Shown: piece by piece, positions 7,530 through 16,978 of the stretch
How the letters are laid out: the number at the start of each line of letters is the position of its first letter
How positions within the stretch are numbered: the first letter of the stretch is position 1
Assembly (NCBI GenBank): GCA_049841315.1
Contig: JASGDB010000030.1
Span: 1-59,726, forward strand
Direction of reading: 5' to 3'
DNA: 59,726 nt
From: JASGDB01 sp049841315
GTDB taxonomy: Bacteria; Bacteroidota; Bacteroidia; Flavobacteriales; Weeksellaceae
Program-made: the position numbers and the translations under genes
Notes under the pieces: model-generated
What the model was told of the DNA's origin: nothing
The model's database searches: none
The model's input: the letters and a program-made list of their open reading frames with translations, nothing else

Positions 7530-9047
7530 ATGAAGAGGTTTTTGAGTTTATTGGTTATTTTTCAGTCAATTTTGCTCTTTTATGCTCAAAATCCTAAAGA
7601 GTACAGCCTTATTTACACCAAAACATACTTAGAAACTTCACAGAAAGATTTTAACAGGGCATTAAAAGTTGCCGATTCTTTATTTAAAACTTCGCGTACA
7701 CCGGAATACCAATCGAAGAGCTTAATGCTTTCCGCTTCGCTCTGCCAGCAGGCCGGCGACATGAAAAATGCAGTAGATTACGCAGTAAAAGCTGAACAGG
7801 TAATTAAAAACACGGATGATTATGCATGGCAGGCGAGGATTTACGGTTTCCTTTCCACCCAGTACCGTCAGTTAGGGCTTTCTAACCAGTCTGCAAAATA
7901 CATTAATAAAACGGAAACAGCAGTTTCCAGAATCAGTGATGAAAAAATCCGCAATCAGGTCATAGGCTTTGTCATGCAGGAAAAAGCGTACAACGAAACG
8001 GAGAAAAAGCAGTATGCCAAATCCATAGAATTTGTGAATAAAGCGCAGGAGTATTTTAAGAAATCCGGCCTTGAGAACGATTTTCTTACAGCCAACAACG
8101 AACAGCTTATCGGTTTAAATTATTATCGTCTTCAAGAATATGACAAGGCTCTTGAATATTACAATAAAGCCCACGAAAAACTGAAAAATCAGCCGGATAA
8201 TCATATCAAAGCACTTGTTTACAATGGATTGACGCAGGTGTATATCGAGAAAAACAATAGGCAGGAAGCGGGAAAAAATCTTGCTGTTGCCGAAAAATAT
8301 GCGGACGAATCTCCCTATCTGTATCTGAAGAAAGAAATTTACGCTACTTCTCAGGAGTATTATTCTTTTGTCGGTGATTTAGAGAATTTAAAAAAATCAA
8401 AAGCTAAATACGATTCGGTTTCGGATAAGATTTCGACCATGTCGACTACGTTTATTAATGATTCCTACACACAGCTCGAAAAGAAAAATGAAGAAATCCG
8501 CAAAGGAGTAACCATGAAAAACGTGCTTCTGCTGGTATCTGTAATCTTGATTGTTTTGGGAATTGTATATTTCGTCTATCAGAAGCGGAAAAATGTTTCA
8601 AAGGAATCCATTTCAAAAAACCGCAAAACCGTTTCAGAAGATGAATCAGCAAAAAAAAATCGGGTTCAGAGAGAAGGCTCACTGCCGATTATGACTCATG
8701 AAACAGAAGAAAAAATCCTTGTAAAACTTGAAAAATTCGAGCAGTCGGCACTTTTTAGAAGAAATACGGTTTCGCTTTCTTATCTCGCCAATTACTGCCT
8801 CACCAATACCAAATATCTTTCTTATGTGATTAAAAAACATAAACAAAAAGATTTTAATAATTACATTAATGAGCTTAGAATCAAGTATATTGTGGATAAA
8901 TTAAAAACAGATTCGGAATACCGCAAATACAAAATTTCCACTTTGGCGGAAGAAGCCGGATTTTCTTCGCAGAGTAAATTTGCGGCTGCATTCAAGAAAG
9001 TGAATGATGTTTCGCCGTCTCAGTTTTTGCAGGAAATGGAGCAGTAA
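7530..9047 (+). CDS. TPR - transmembrane - AraC-type HTH regulator
   Basis: This 505-residue protein has an N-terminal signal segment ending near AQNPKEY. A periplasmic set of TPR helices follows (residues about 25-300, e.g. EYDKALEYYNKAHEKL), then one membrane segment at about 331-350 (VLLLVSVILIVLGIVYFVY). A cytoplasmic AraC-like DNA-binding domain fills residues about 395-505 (YLANYCLTNTKYLSYVIKKH, then STLAEEAGFSSQSKFAAAFKKV). The layout matches the membrane-bound TPR/AraC regulators of Flavobacteriia, which are thought to pass an envelope signal straight to DNA. The L,D-transpeptidase gene begins 80 bases downstream, so wall status is a possible input. The target genes are unknown. Confidence 0.85.
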   Translation: MKRFLSLLVIFQSILLFYAQNPKEYSLIYTKTYLETSQKDFNRALKVADSLFKTSRTPEYQSKSLMLSASLCQQAGDMKNAVDYAVKAEQVIKNTDDYAWQARIYGFLSTQYRQLGLSNQSAKYINKTETAVSRISDEKIRNQVIGFVMQEKAYNETEKKQYAKSIEFVNKAQEYFKKSGLENDFLTANNEQLIGLNYYRLQEYDKALEYYNKAHEKLKNQPDNHIKALVYNGLTQVYIEKNNRQEAGKNLAVAEKYADESPYLYLKKEIYATSQEYYSFVGDLENLKKSKAKYDSVSDKISTMSTTFINDSYTQLEKKNEEIRKGVTMKNVLLLVSVILIVLGIVYFVYQKRKNVSKESISKNRKTVSEDESAKKNRVQREGSLPIMTHETEEKILVKLEKFEQSALFRRNTVSLSYLANYCLTNTKYLSYVIKKHKQKDFNNYINELRIKYIVDKLKTDSEYRKYKISTLAEEAGFSSQSKFAAAFKKVNDVSPSQFLQEMEQ

Positions 9048-9132
9048 AACTATTTTTCATTAAGTGAAATTTCACCTTAAAAAAATTATTCTGCTCTTGA
9101 TGCATCCTAAAAGACAAACTACTGCTATGACT

Positions 9133-10065
9133 ATGAAAACCGTAAGGCTGATGCTGGCGTTTTTGCTGCTGAATTTCCTTGTATATTGTAAAAAAGACCG
9201 TACCGAAAATTTTCAGAATCCGGGCAAAAATGCTGAAGATTTTTTGAAAAATCAGCAGATTAAGGAAGAAAAAAAGAAACCCGAAATCAGGTATTCCGAT
9301 TTTATTTTTCCTGAAGATAAAAGAGATTCCATGATGGCGGTTTTCAATGAAACCTATTCCGAGCAGGAACGATACACGATTCTTGCCCTGAACAGGCTGG
9401 ATTCCAAAAACAAATGGAGAGCCGATACACTGATGATTCCGGACAAAATCGATTCTACTTTGATGTCGTATTCGCCTTTTCCCTATAAAATTGATGTGTT
9501 GAAAGATGTCAAAAAAATTGCATTATTTTCCTATCCGGTTCAGGCGTATGGTGTGTATAGCAGCGGCAAACTTCAAAAATGGGGGCCGACAAGCATGGGG
9601 AAAAAATCCGCCGAAACCAAAAGAGGGTTGATGTTTGCCAACTGGAAAAAAGAACTCGCCATTTCCACAATAAACAAAAGCTGGAAACTTCCGTATAATT
9701 TCAATCTTCACAATACGCTGGGAATCGGGTGGCATCAGTATGATTTGCCCGGTTTTCCTGCATCACATTCCTGCCTGAGGCTTCTGATGGACGATGCCAA
9801 ATGGATGTACGGCTATGCCGATCAGTGGATTCTGAATAAAGACGGAGCAACCGTACATGCCAAAGGAACTCCGGTTATTGTGTTCGGGGATTTCGATTGG
9901 AACGGGAAAAAACCGTGGAAAAAGCTGTCTTCCAATCCAAAAGCCAACGATATTTCCGAAGCAGAAATGAATGAAATCATCCGCCCTTTTCTCGATGAAA
10001 TTCTGAAAGAACAGAAAAACAGGGAAGATGTCCTTTCTCAGATAAATGCTGAAAAGATGAACTAA
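9133..10065 (+). CDS. L,D-transpeptidase (YkuD) lipoprotein
   Basis: L,D-transpeptidases cross-link peptidoglycan or attach proteins to it through a catalytic cysteine. Here the active-site block is GWHQYDLPGFPASHSCLR, with His about 14 residues before the nucleophile Cys near residue 214. The usual SHGC is SHSC in this protein. The start at 9133 gives an ideal lipoprotein signal (MKTVRLML, lipobox LVYC, Cys19). In-frame ATG at 9127 and 9100 and GTG at 9064 would only lengthen the N-terminus. It lies directly behind the membrane regulator on the same strand and may be cotranscribed. It ends convergent with the aspartyl protease. Confidence 0.85.
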   Translation: MKTVRLMLAFLLLNFLVYCKKDRTENFQNPGKNAEDFLKNQQIKEEKKKPEIRYSDFIFPEDKRDSMMAVFNETYSEQERYTILALNRLDSKNKWRADTLMIPDKIDSTLMSYSPFPYKIDVLKDVKKIALFSYPVQAYGVYSSGKLQKWGPTSMGKKSAETKRGLMFANWKKELAISTINKSWKLPYNFNLHNTLGIGWHQYDLPGFPASHSCLRLLMDDAKWMYGYADQWILNKDGATVHAKGTPVIVFGDFDWNGKKPWKKLSSNPKANDISEAEMNEIIRPFLDEILKEQKNREDVLSQINAEKMN

Positions 10066-10103
10066 ATTTAGTTTTTCATTTTTGAATTGAAGCGGTTCGG
10101 CAG

Positions 10104-11429
10104 TCATGGGTTTTCCTGTTCCTGATAAGGAATCGGGTCTTCGAGGTAAAAACCTCTTTTTATGATTACGGAATTTCGCTCAAGCTGAAAATTTACATAT
10201 TTTCCTTCATCATCTTTCATCATATTGTTGAGCTTTTCCAGCGTAAGATTTGAAGCATATTTTCCGTTGATGGAAATAATCCGGTCGCCTTTTTTGATGT
10301 CGGCTTTATCACACGGCGAATCTTTTCTGCATCCGGCAACGGAAAAAACAGGCTTTAAAACAAATTTATACTGAAAATTAGCGGGATTTTCAGCCTTATC
10401 TGTATATACTTTTTGGGTAACAACGTTCACTATGTCCCGCTCCCAGCTCATGCCGTCGTGCCGGATTTCGAGTCCGCTTTTATTGAATAAAAACGGGTCG
10501 TTGTAGTGCTTGTTGGGTTTCAGGAAAATTGTATTTTCGGGATAATTGAAAATTACGGTGAATCTTCTCAGAATTTCACTGCCGATTGATCCTTTCCTGT
10601 CATTCACGAGTTTCAGATGCTGTATGGAATATTCGTAGGGCATTGCGGCGAGCGGTTTCACAAAATTGTATTTCCCGAGATAAAGCCCGTGGATTCTGCT
10701 TCTTTTCCCGAAAATATCACCATTGAATCCTCTTCCGAGATAATCGTCAATATTCGGTCGATTGTATACAAAATCTTTTATCAGGGTAGGGAAGAGCCAA
10801 AGCGCGTCGCTGTTGCCGAGGTCGATAAGCATTTTACTGCTTTTTTTGGTTCTGGTCATTTCTACATCAGCAGAAATATACGGTTTGTTCAGTTCGAGTG
10901 TAATAGGAAATTCCTCAAAGTTTTTCGTTTTCTTTTTAAAGAGTTCCGGGCTGTTGTAAACCGTGATTTTTTTCGTAAGATAATTAATCTGAACAGGATA
11001 ATTTCTGAAAAACTGGTAGCCGATAATTCCGTTTACGGGAATCCCAATCTGGTCGGAAAAATTAATGCCTTGATCGAGAATAATATAAACAGTATGATTG
11101 TTGTCTTCCAGAGATTTCCCGATTTTTATCTGATTACTGACGGATTTCAGTCCTTCGATTACAAAATTTTCTCCCAATCCCGAAAATGTGATTTTTTCAA
11201 CATTTTGAAAATCTATGTCCTTATTTTCGAGACTGAAAAGTATGGATTCGTTCACTCCGCTGTCCAGTAGAAAAGTGAGGTCAACACCATTGATATTAAC
11301 AGGAATGAAAATAAGATTATTAATCAGTTTAAACGGAATCACTGCTTTTTCGCCGTTTTTCACGGTAAACCCTTCCTGAGATTTAACTCCGGTAAAGACA
11401 AAGAGCAGAAAGATGTACAAAAATTTCAC
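10104..11429 (-). CDS. Retropepsin-like aspartyl protease with PDZ domain
   Basis: A 441-residue exported protein (signal peptide residues 1-17, TGVKSQ cleavage region). Two DxG-type active-site elements are visible, FLLDSGVNES near residue 56 and MLIDLGNSDALW near 200, as in the clan AA proteases that carry two half-domains. A PDZ domain occupies about residues 350-430 (DIKKGDRIISINGK). Such proteins are common and uncharacterised in Flavobacteriia; the second element reads DLG rather than DTG/DSG. It is probably periplasmic. The gene is alone between convergent L,D-transpeptidase and a shared terminator with ahcY. Confidence 0.8.
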   Translation of the reverse strand: MKFLYIFLLFVFTGVKSQEGFTVKNGEKAVIPFKLINNLIFIPVNINGVDLTFLLDSGVNESILFSLENKDIDFQNVEKITFSGLGENFVIEGLKSVSNQIKIGKSLEDNNHTVYIILDQGINFSDQIGIPVNGIIGYQFFRNYPVQINYLTKKITVYNSPELFKKKTKNFEEFPITLELNKPYISADVEMTRTKKSSKMLIDLGNSDALWLFPTLIKDFVYNRPNIDDYLGRGFNGDIFGKRSRIHGLYLGKYNFVKPLAAMPYEYSIQHLKLVNDRKGSIGSEILRRFTVIFNYPENTIFLKPNKHYNDPFLFNKSGLEIRHDGMSWERDIVNVVTQKVYTDKAENPANFQYKFVLKPVFSVAGCRKDSPCDKADIKKGDRIISINGKYASNLTLEKLNNMMKDDEGKYVNFQLERNSVIIKRGFYLEDPIPYQEQENP

Positions 11430-11455
11430 AAAGGAAATTTACAAATTTTTTCCAT

Positions 11456-11500
11456 ACAAAAAACCCCGCCAAAGAATTTTCTATAGCGAGGTTGTTTTTT
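11456..11500 (-). terminator. Terminator downstream of ahcY
   Basis: On the minus strand aacctcgc pairs with gcggggtt across a 15-base loop, followed by a T-run. It lies between ahcY and the start of the protease gene. Confidence 0.65.
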
Positions 11501-11518
11501 AGCAGTCAAAAGTAAAAT

Positions 11519-12832
<1,314 letters not shown>

Positions 12833-12850
12833 TTAATAAAAAAATTTTCG

Positions 12851-12881
12851 CAAATTTACGAACTAAATTCTTCACCACAAA
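12851..12881 (-). promoter_or_regulatory. Predicted ahcY promoter
   Basis: On the minus strand TTTG (12881-12878), 19 bases, then TAAATTTG (12858-12851): a full match to the Bacteroidota consensus. The expected transcript start lies about 12 bases before the ahcY ATG. Confidence 0.75.
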
Positions 12882-12883
12882 AA

Positions 12884-13495
12884 ATGCCTGCCTGTAAAGA
12901 CTTTTCCGACATCAAAGCAAAAATACTTCTTTGGAAATATGAGGAAGGAGAGGAGTTTGATGCCGAAAAACTTTTAGAACCTGAAAATTTTGACAGGATT
13001 AAGGAATATCATCCGAAAAAATTATTGGAAACCTTAATGGTGAGGAAAATCCTGAAAGATACGCTTCCGGGATATAAAATTCTTTACAACAACCGAGAGC
13101 CATTTCTCGAACCGAAAGATTTTGAAATTTCCATTACCAACTCTTTTCCGTATGCTGTTCTTGCAATTTCTCCGTACAAAATAGGGATTGATATCGAACG
13201 TTTTAACCCGAAACTGATTCGGCTGAAAGATAAATTTATCCGTGAGGAAGAGCGGGATTTCATTCCGAAAGATGAGGAAATGGAATATCTCACGATTATA
13301 TGGTCGGTAAAGGAAAGTTTGTATAAACTTCATCATTCCAAACACTGGTCTTTGAAAAAACATTACGAAGTTCTGCCTTTCTGCCGAGAAAATCTGCACA
13401 GTGTCCGCTGTCGGGTTCACGATGACGAAACATCCGATGAATATTATGCCCGTGTGGAATTTTTTGAGGATTATGTTTTTACGATTGTGGATTGA
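12884..13495 (+). CDS. 4'-phosphopantetheinyl transferase superfamily protein
   Basis: This 203-residue protein carries the Mg-binding and CoA-binding signature of Sfp-type transferases, which load phosphopantetheine onto acyl or peptidyl carrier proteins. IGIDIERF lies near residue 98 and WSVKESLYKLHH near 143. It is slightly shorter than classical Sfp. The reading frame is open upstream into ahcY, but the ATG at 12884 follows the intergenic gap and gives a normal N-terminus. The gene diverges from ahcY with 51 bases between start codons. Its 3' end overlaps the convergent FUSC gene by 17 bases. Its carrier-protein partner is not in this window. Confidence 0.85.
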   Translation: MPACKDFSDIKAKILLWKYEEGEEFDAEKLLEPENFDRIKEYHPKKLLETLMVRKILKDTLPGYKILYNNREPFLEPKDFEISITNSFPYAVLAISPYKIGIDIERFNPKLIRLKDKFIREEERDFIPKDEEMEYLTIIWSVKESLYKLHHSKHWSLKKHYEVLPFCRENLHSVRCRVHDDETSDEYYARVEFFEDYVFTIVD

Positions 13496-15725
13496 TTTTG
13501 TAGTAATTTTCCACGACTTTTCTCTGCTCACGGGCAACATCATAAATCAACACCAGAAGCTCCTGAATGTTTTTCAGAGTGGTAAGGCGTGAAATCCGCT
13601 GCGTATCTCTTCTATCAAAAAACAAATTGTCATCAATTTCTGATTTTCTTTTTCTTAAAAGGGTTTCCACATGGTCGTCCGGCTCAATGGAGCTGGTTTT
13701 TTGCAGGCTTTTGTCTACATCCTGCTGATTAAGAGTGTATTGCGTGCGGGTAATTTCATTGATTATTTTCCGGTTCCAGCTTTCAAAATCTATTTCCGGA
13801 AAATCATTTTCGTCTTTATACTGCGACAAAGAGGCGGTATAAGCGATGAGCAGGTGAGTGGTGTTTACAAACTGGTGAACGGCTTCCTTTTTTTTCTGAC
13901 GGCTTTTCGGGTCGGAAATCATTCTCTGAAAATTATCAGAAAGATTGGCAAGATTAATCAATGCTTCCTTTCTTTTAAGTTTATACTGCTGAATACCAGG
14001 TTTTTCATCAGTGAAATAATCGGTTACGATTGTAAAATATTCTTTACTGCTTTTGGCGGATTTTTTCATCAAATCAAGTGTCTGCGTATGTTCCCACACG
14101 GGAAATACAAAATAAGCGACGAGAAAACAGATAATTCCCGCAATCGTGGTGTCCAGAATCCTGTCTTTGAAAATCAGATTGATATTTCCGGGATTGAGGA
14201 AATTGAATGAAAGGAAAATATAAATGGTCATGAAAAGCACAGCCCAGAAATATTTTTCGCGCAGAAAGCTGAAACAGAGAATCATGCTTCCCAGAAGTAT
14301 CATCAGTAAAGCGGTATTGTTGTCCACCGTCATCAGAAGGAGATAGGCGAGGACTGCACCTGCAATCGTTCCGTAAAGACGGAGCAGATTCCGGCTTTTG
14401 GTGATGGAAAAAGACGGTTTCATAATAGCGGTAATGGTAATGAGAATCCAGTAAGGATGCCCGATTCCCAGAAAACTTATTTGCGGAACGAGATAGCCGA
14501 TAAGCAGTGCAATGGTAATTCTGATGGAATGTTTGAATAAAGCGGAATCCAGCGAGAGGTTGTTTCTCAGAACTTTAAAGTTCAGATGTTCCTCCGCACT
14601 CAAAAATTTCTGATAATCCAGCCTTGTGGAAAGGCTTTTGGCAGCTTTCAGATCTTGCCCGTCGATGACGAAGATGCTTTTTATCTCCTCTGAGACTTCG
14701 CTGATGCGCATGAGAATCTGGCGGAGAATAAGGAAGTGTTCCAGCGTTTCGGAATTCAGATGCCGGTTTCTGATTTTGAAATATTCATCGTAAACATGAT
14801 TGAGCTCTCTGTCGAGATTGATGGACGGTTTGGCTTTTACGCTGCTCTGTAAGGCAATCCCGATGCGGGAAATTTCCTCCGAAAGCAGATTCAGGTAATT
14901 GTGGATATGGGAGAGAATCCTTGTCTCCTGAAAGTTTTCGTGAAGTTTTCTGTAATCGTTCTCAGAAGTCAGAAGTTTTTCATGAAGGTCAATGGAATTC
15001 AGAAACATCAGCATCAGTAATCGGGAAGTGGTGGTGGATTCGTTGACGATGGTTCTCGTTCTGAAAACGGTTTCCCGGGTTTCTTCCTGAAGATTTTTAA
15101 TCTTTACCTGCTGTGCAAGTAGCTGTGAAATCAAATTGTTATAATCGGGATTTTTGTGGTAAAATCCGGATTTTATTTTTAAAAATTTCGCAAGTTCCAG
15201 ATAATTTTCTCCAATCATCTGCGAAGCGAGCTTGTATGGGCGAATGGTGGAAACGATTAAAAATATCACTACAAACCAACTGCATCCTGCAAGAAAGATG
15301 AGCAGACTTTTCAGAATATTTGTTCCTGCAAAATTTCCGTCGACAAAAATTCCCATTACAACCAAAGAAAGCGAACCGACGGCTGCAAGTCTCTGTCCGT
15401 AAACGCCAATCATGGTAAAGAACATCCCGAACAGTATGATTACGGGAAATACGAGTGCAGGAACATCTTTTATCAGGCCTGAAACGGCGGCGACTAGAAA
15501 GAAGCTGATGACAGCTGCAATCAGCGAGTTTCTTCTTCTGATGAACGGTCCCGGCTGGTCGGTAAGTCCGATAAAACTTGTTCCTAAAGGAAACAGAAAA
15601 TATTCTTTCAACAGCCCGAAATGAGCAAGTATAAGGCTCGGAACTACTATTGCCAGCGTAATCCGCACACCGGAATAGATGTACTGGCTGCTGATGAATT
15701 TTCTGAGTTCCGAAGTATAATTCAT
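13479..15725 (-). CDS. FUSC family (YccS/YhfK-like) membrane protein
   Basis: A 748-residue inner-membrane protein with two clusters of hydrophobic segments. Residues about 20-160 match a YccS-type N-terminal block and about 400-530 the FUSC_2 block. Each is followed by a long soluble helical region (160-390 and 540-748). This is the normal architecture of the family, related to aromatic acid and fusaric acid efflux proteins, though YccS-type members have no proven substrate. The gene is single and flanked by the phosphopantetheinyl transferase (17-base 3' overlap) and the porV terminator. Its start lies at the first ATG after that terminator. Confidence 0.87.
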   Translation of the reverse strand: MNYTSELRKFISSQYIYSGVRITLAIVVPSLILAHFGLLKEYFLFPLGTSFIGLTDQPGPFIRRRNSLIAAVISFFLVAAVSGLIKDVPALVFPVIILFGMFFTMIGVYGQRLAAVGSLSLVVMGIFVDGNFAGTNILKSLLIFLAGCSWFVVIFLIVSTIRPYKLASQMIGENYLELAKFLKIKSGFYHKNPDYNNLISQLLAQQVKIKNLQEETRETVFRTRTIVNESTTTSRLLMLMFLNSIDLHEKLLTSENDYRKLHENFQETRILSHIHNYLNLLSEEISRIGIALQSSVKAKPSINLDRELNHVYDEYFKIRNRHLNSETLEHFLILRQILMRISEVSEEIKSIFVIDGQDLKAAKSLSTRLDYQKFLSAEEHLNFKVLRNNLSLDSALFKHSIRITIALLIGYLVPQISFLGIGHPYWILITITAIMKPSFSITKSRNLLRLYGTIAGAVLAYLLLMTVDNNTALLMILLGSMILCFSFLREKYFWAVLFMTIYIFLSFNFLNPGNINLIFKDRILDTTIAGIICFLVAYFVFPVWEHTQTLDLMKKSAKSSKEYFTIVTDYFTDEKPGIQQYKLKRKEALINLANLSDNFQRMISDPKSRQKKKEAVHQFVNTTHLLIAYTASLSQYKDENDFPEIDFESWNRKIINEITRTQYTLNQQDVDKSLQKTSSIEPDDHVETLLRKRKSEIDDNLFFDRRDTQRISRLTTLKNIQELLVLIYDVAREQRKVVENYYKINPQS

Positions 15726-15753
15726 AATACAAAATTACCTAAAATAAAGCATT

Positions 15754-15780
15754 AAAAAAGTCCCGAACCGGGACTTTTTT
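15754..15780 (-). terminator. Terminator of the porU-porV unit
   Basis: A near-perfect stem (aaaaaagtcccg / cgggactttttt, 3-base loop) follows the porV stop on the minus strand. Confidence 0.85.
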
Positions 15781-15799
15781 CACATTTAAAATATATTTT

Positions 15800-16951
15800 T
15801 TAATAATCCTGAGCGTTATAGGTTTCTTCTCCGATATTCCATGTAAGCCCAAAACGGAGCGTGTTGTCCAGCGCAGTATTGGTTTTTGACATGTTAACCA
15901 GATACGAAAGGTCAAGCCCGAAAGACTGGTATTTCAATCCTACACCTACGGTGGCGAACTGTCTTGCTCCCTGTTCTTCGCTTTCATGGAAATATCCGCC
16001 TCTTACTGCAAAAGAATTATCGTACTCGTATTCCAAAGCACCGCTGAGCATTGTACTGTTTTTATTGCCGAAAGATTTTCCTATACCTTCGATTACACCC
16101 ACATTCGGGATTCCGTAGGTGGGATTACCGTTCAAGTCTGTTCCTGTTTGTTCTGTTCCCGGAACAAGGATTTTGGAGGCTTCAATACTTACACCTACTC
16201 TGTTGAGGTCGTCAACAAAGAGGTCGTATCCTGCTCCTAATCTCGCCATGGTAGGAAGGTATGACCTGGATTCTTCATCGCCTGTATAATCTAATCTCGG
16301 CCCGATATTCTGAACGGCAAATCCGGCTCTTGCTCTACCGTCATAATCTCCCAAGCTGGTGTGTTTTGGAGACATGAAGTATCCGGAAACATCTACTGCG
16401 AAAGAGTTGGCAGGTTTCAGAGTGCTGTTGGAGCCGAATCCTCCTCCTAAATCGGAACGGATGTAGCGACCGGTAACCGCCATGGAATAAGTATCTGAAA
16501 GTTTCAGTCCATAAGCAATGTCAATGGAAAACTCATTAGGTTTTGATGTCCCCATATCCTGAATATCGTTTCCTACAATTTCGGTAAGATTTACCTCTCC
16601 CATGTTGAAATAATAAATACTCGCACTGATGGTAGACCTTTCTTCCTGCCCCACGAACTGGTGGTAAGCAGCGTACAGCAGGAATACATCATTGGTCAGC
16701 TTGTTCATCCAAGGGGTATAGTTTACGGCAACTGCTGAAGTTGTTTTGCTGAAAGGATATTTTGCCGCATTCCAGAATTGAGAAAAAGCATCAGTAGTGG
16801 TAACAACACCCTGGTCTCCCATACCTCCGGCTCTGGCGTCAGGGGAAACTCTAAGGAACGGCGCTCCGGTATACACAATGCCTTCTTGTGCGAAAGCGGT
16901 AATACCCACGCCAAGACTTAAACCTAAAAACAGTTTTTTAGTAAATGTCAT
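15800..16951 (-). CDS. porV: Type IX secretion outer-membrane protein PorV
   Basis: A 383-residue outer-membrane beta barrel of the PorV (LptO) family. PorV is the shuttle that takes cargo from the type IX translocon to the attachment complex with PorU. A signal peptide (residues 1-21, TAFAQE) precedes FLRVSPDARAGGMGDQGVV, the strongly conserved start of the mature protein. The barrel strands follow, ending with GLTWNIGEE. It is 27 bases downstream of porU on the same strand and shares its terminator, so the two are one transcription unit. Confidence 0.95.
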   Translation of the reverse strand: MTFTKKLFLGLSLGVGITAFAQEGIVYTGAPFLRVSPDARAGGMGDQGVVTTTDAFSQFWNAAKYPFSKTTSAVAVNYTPWMNKLTNDVFLLYAAYHQFVGQEERSTISASIYYFNMGEVNLTEIVGNDIQDMGTSKPNEFSIDIAYGLKLSDTYSMAVTGRYIRSDLGGGFGSNSTLKPANSFAVDVSGYFMSPKHTSLGDYDGRARAGFAVQNIGPRLDYTGDEESRSYLPTMARLGAGYDLFVDDLNRVGVSIEASKILVPGTEQTGTDLNGNPTYGIPNVGVIEGIGKSFGNKNSTMLSGALEYEYDNSFAVRGGYFHESEEQGARQFATVGVGLKYQSFGLDLSYLVNMSKTNTALDNTLRFGLTWNIGEETYNAQDY

Positions 16952-16978
16952 AAGTAAATATTTATCGTTTATTTTTTA

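Noticed and set aside
11430..11518. SAH or SAM riboswitch near ahcY
   Set aside because: This stretch holds only the terminator. The ahcY leader (12833-12845) is too short for any aptamer.
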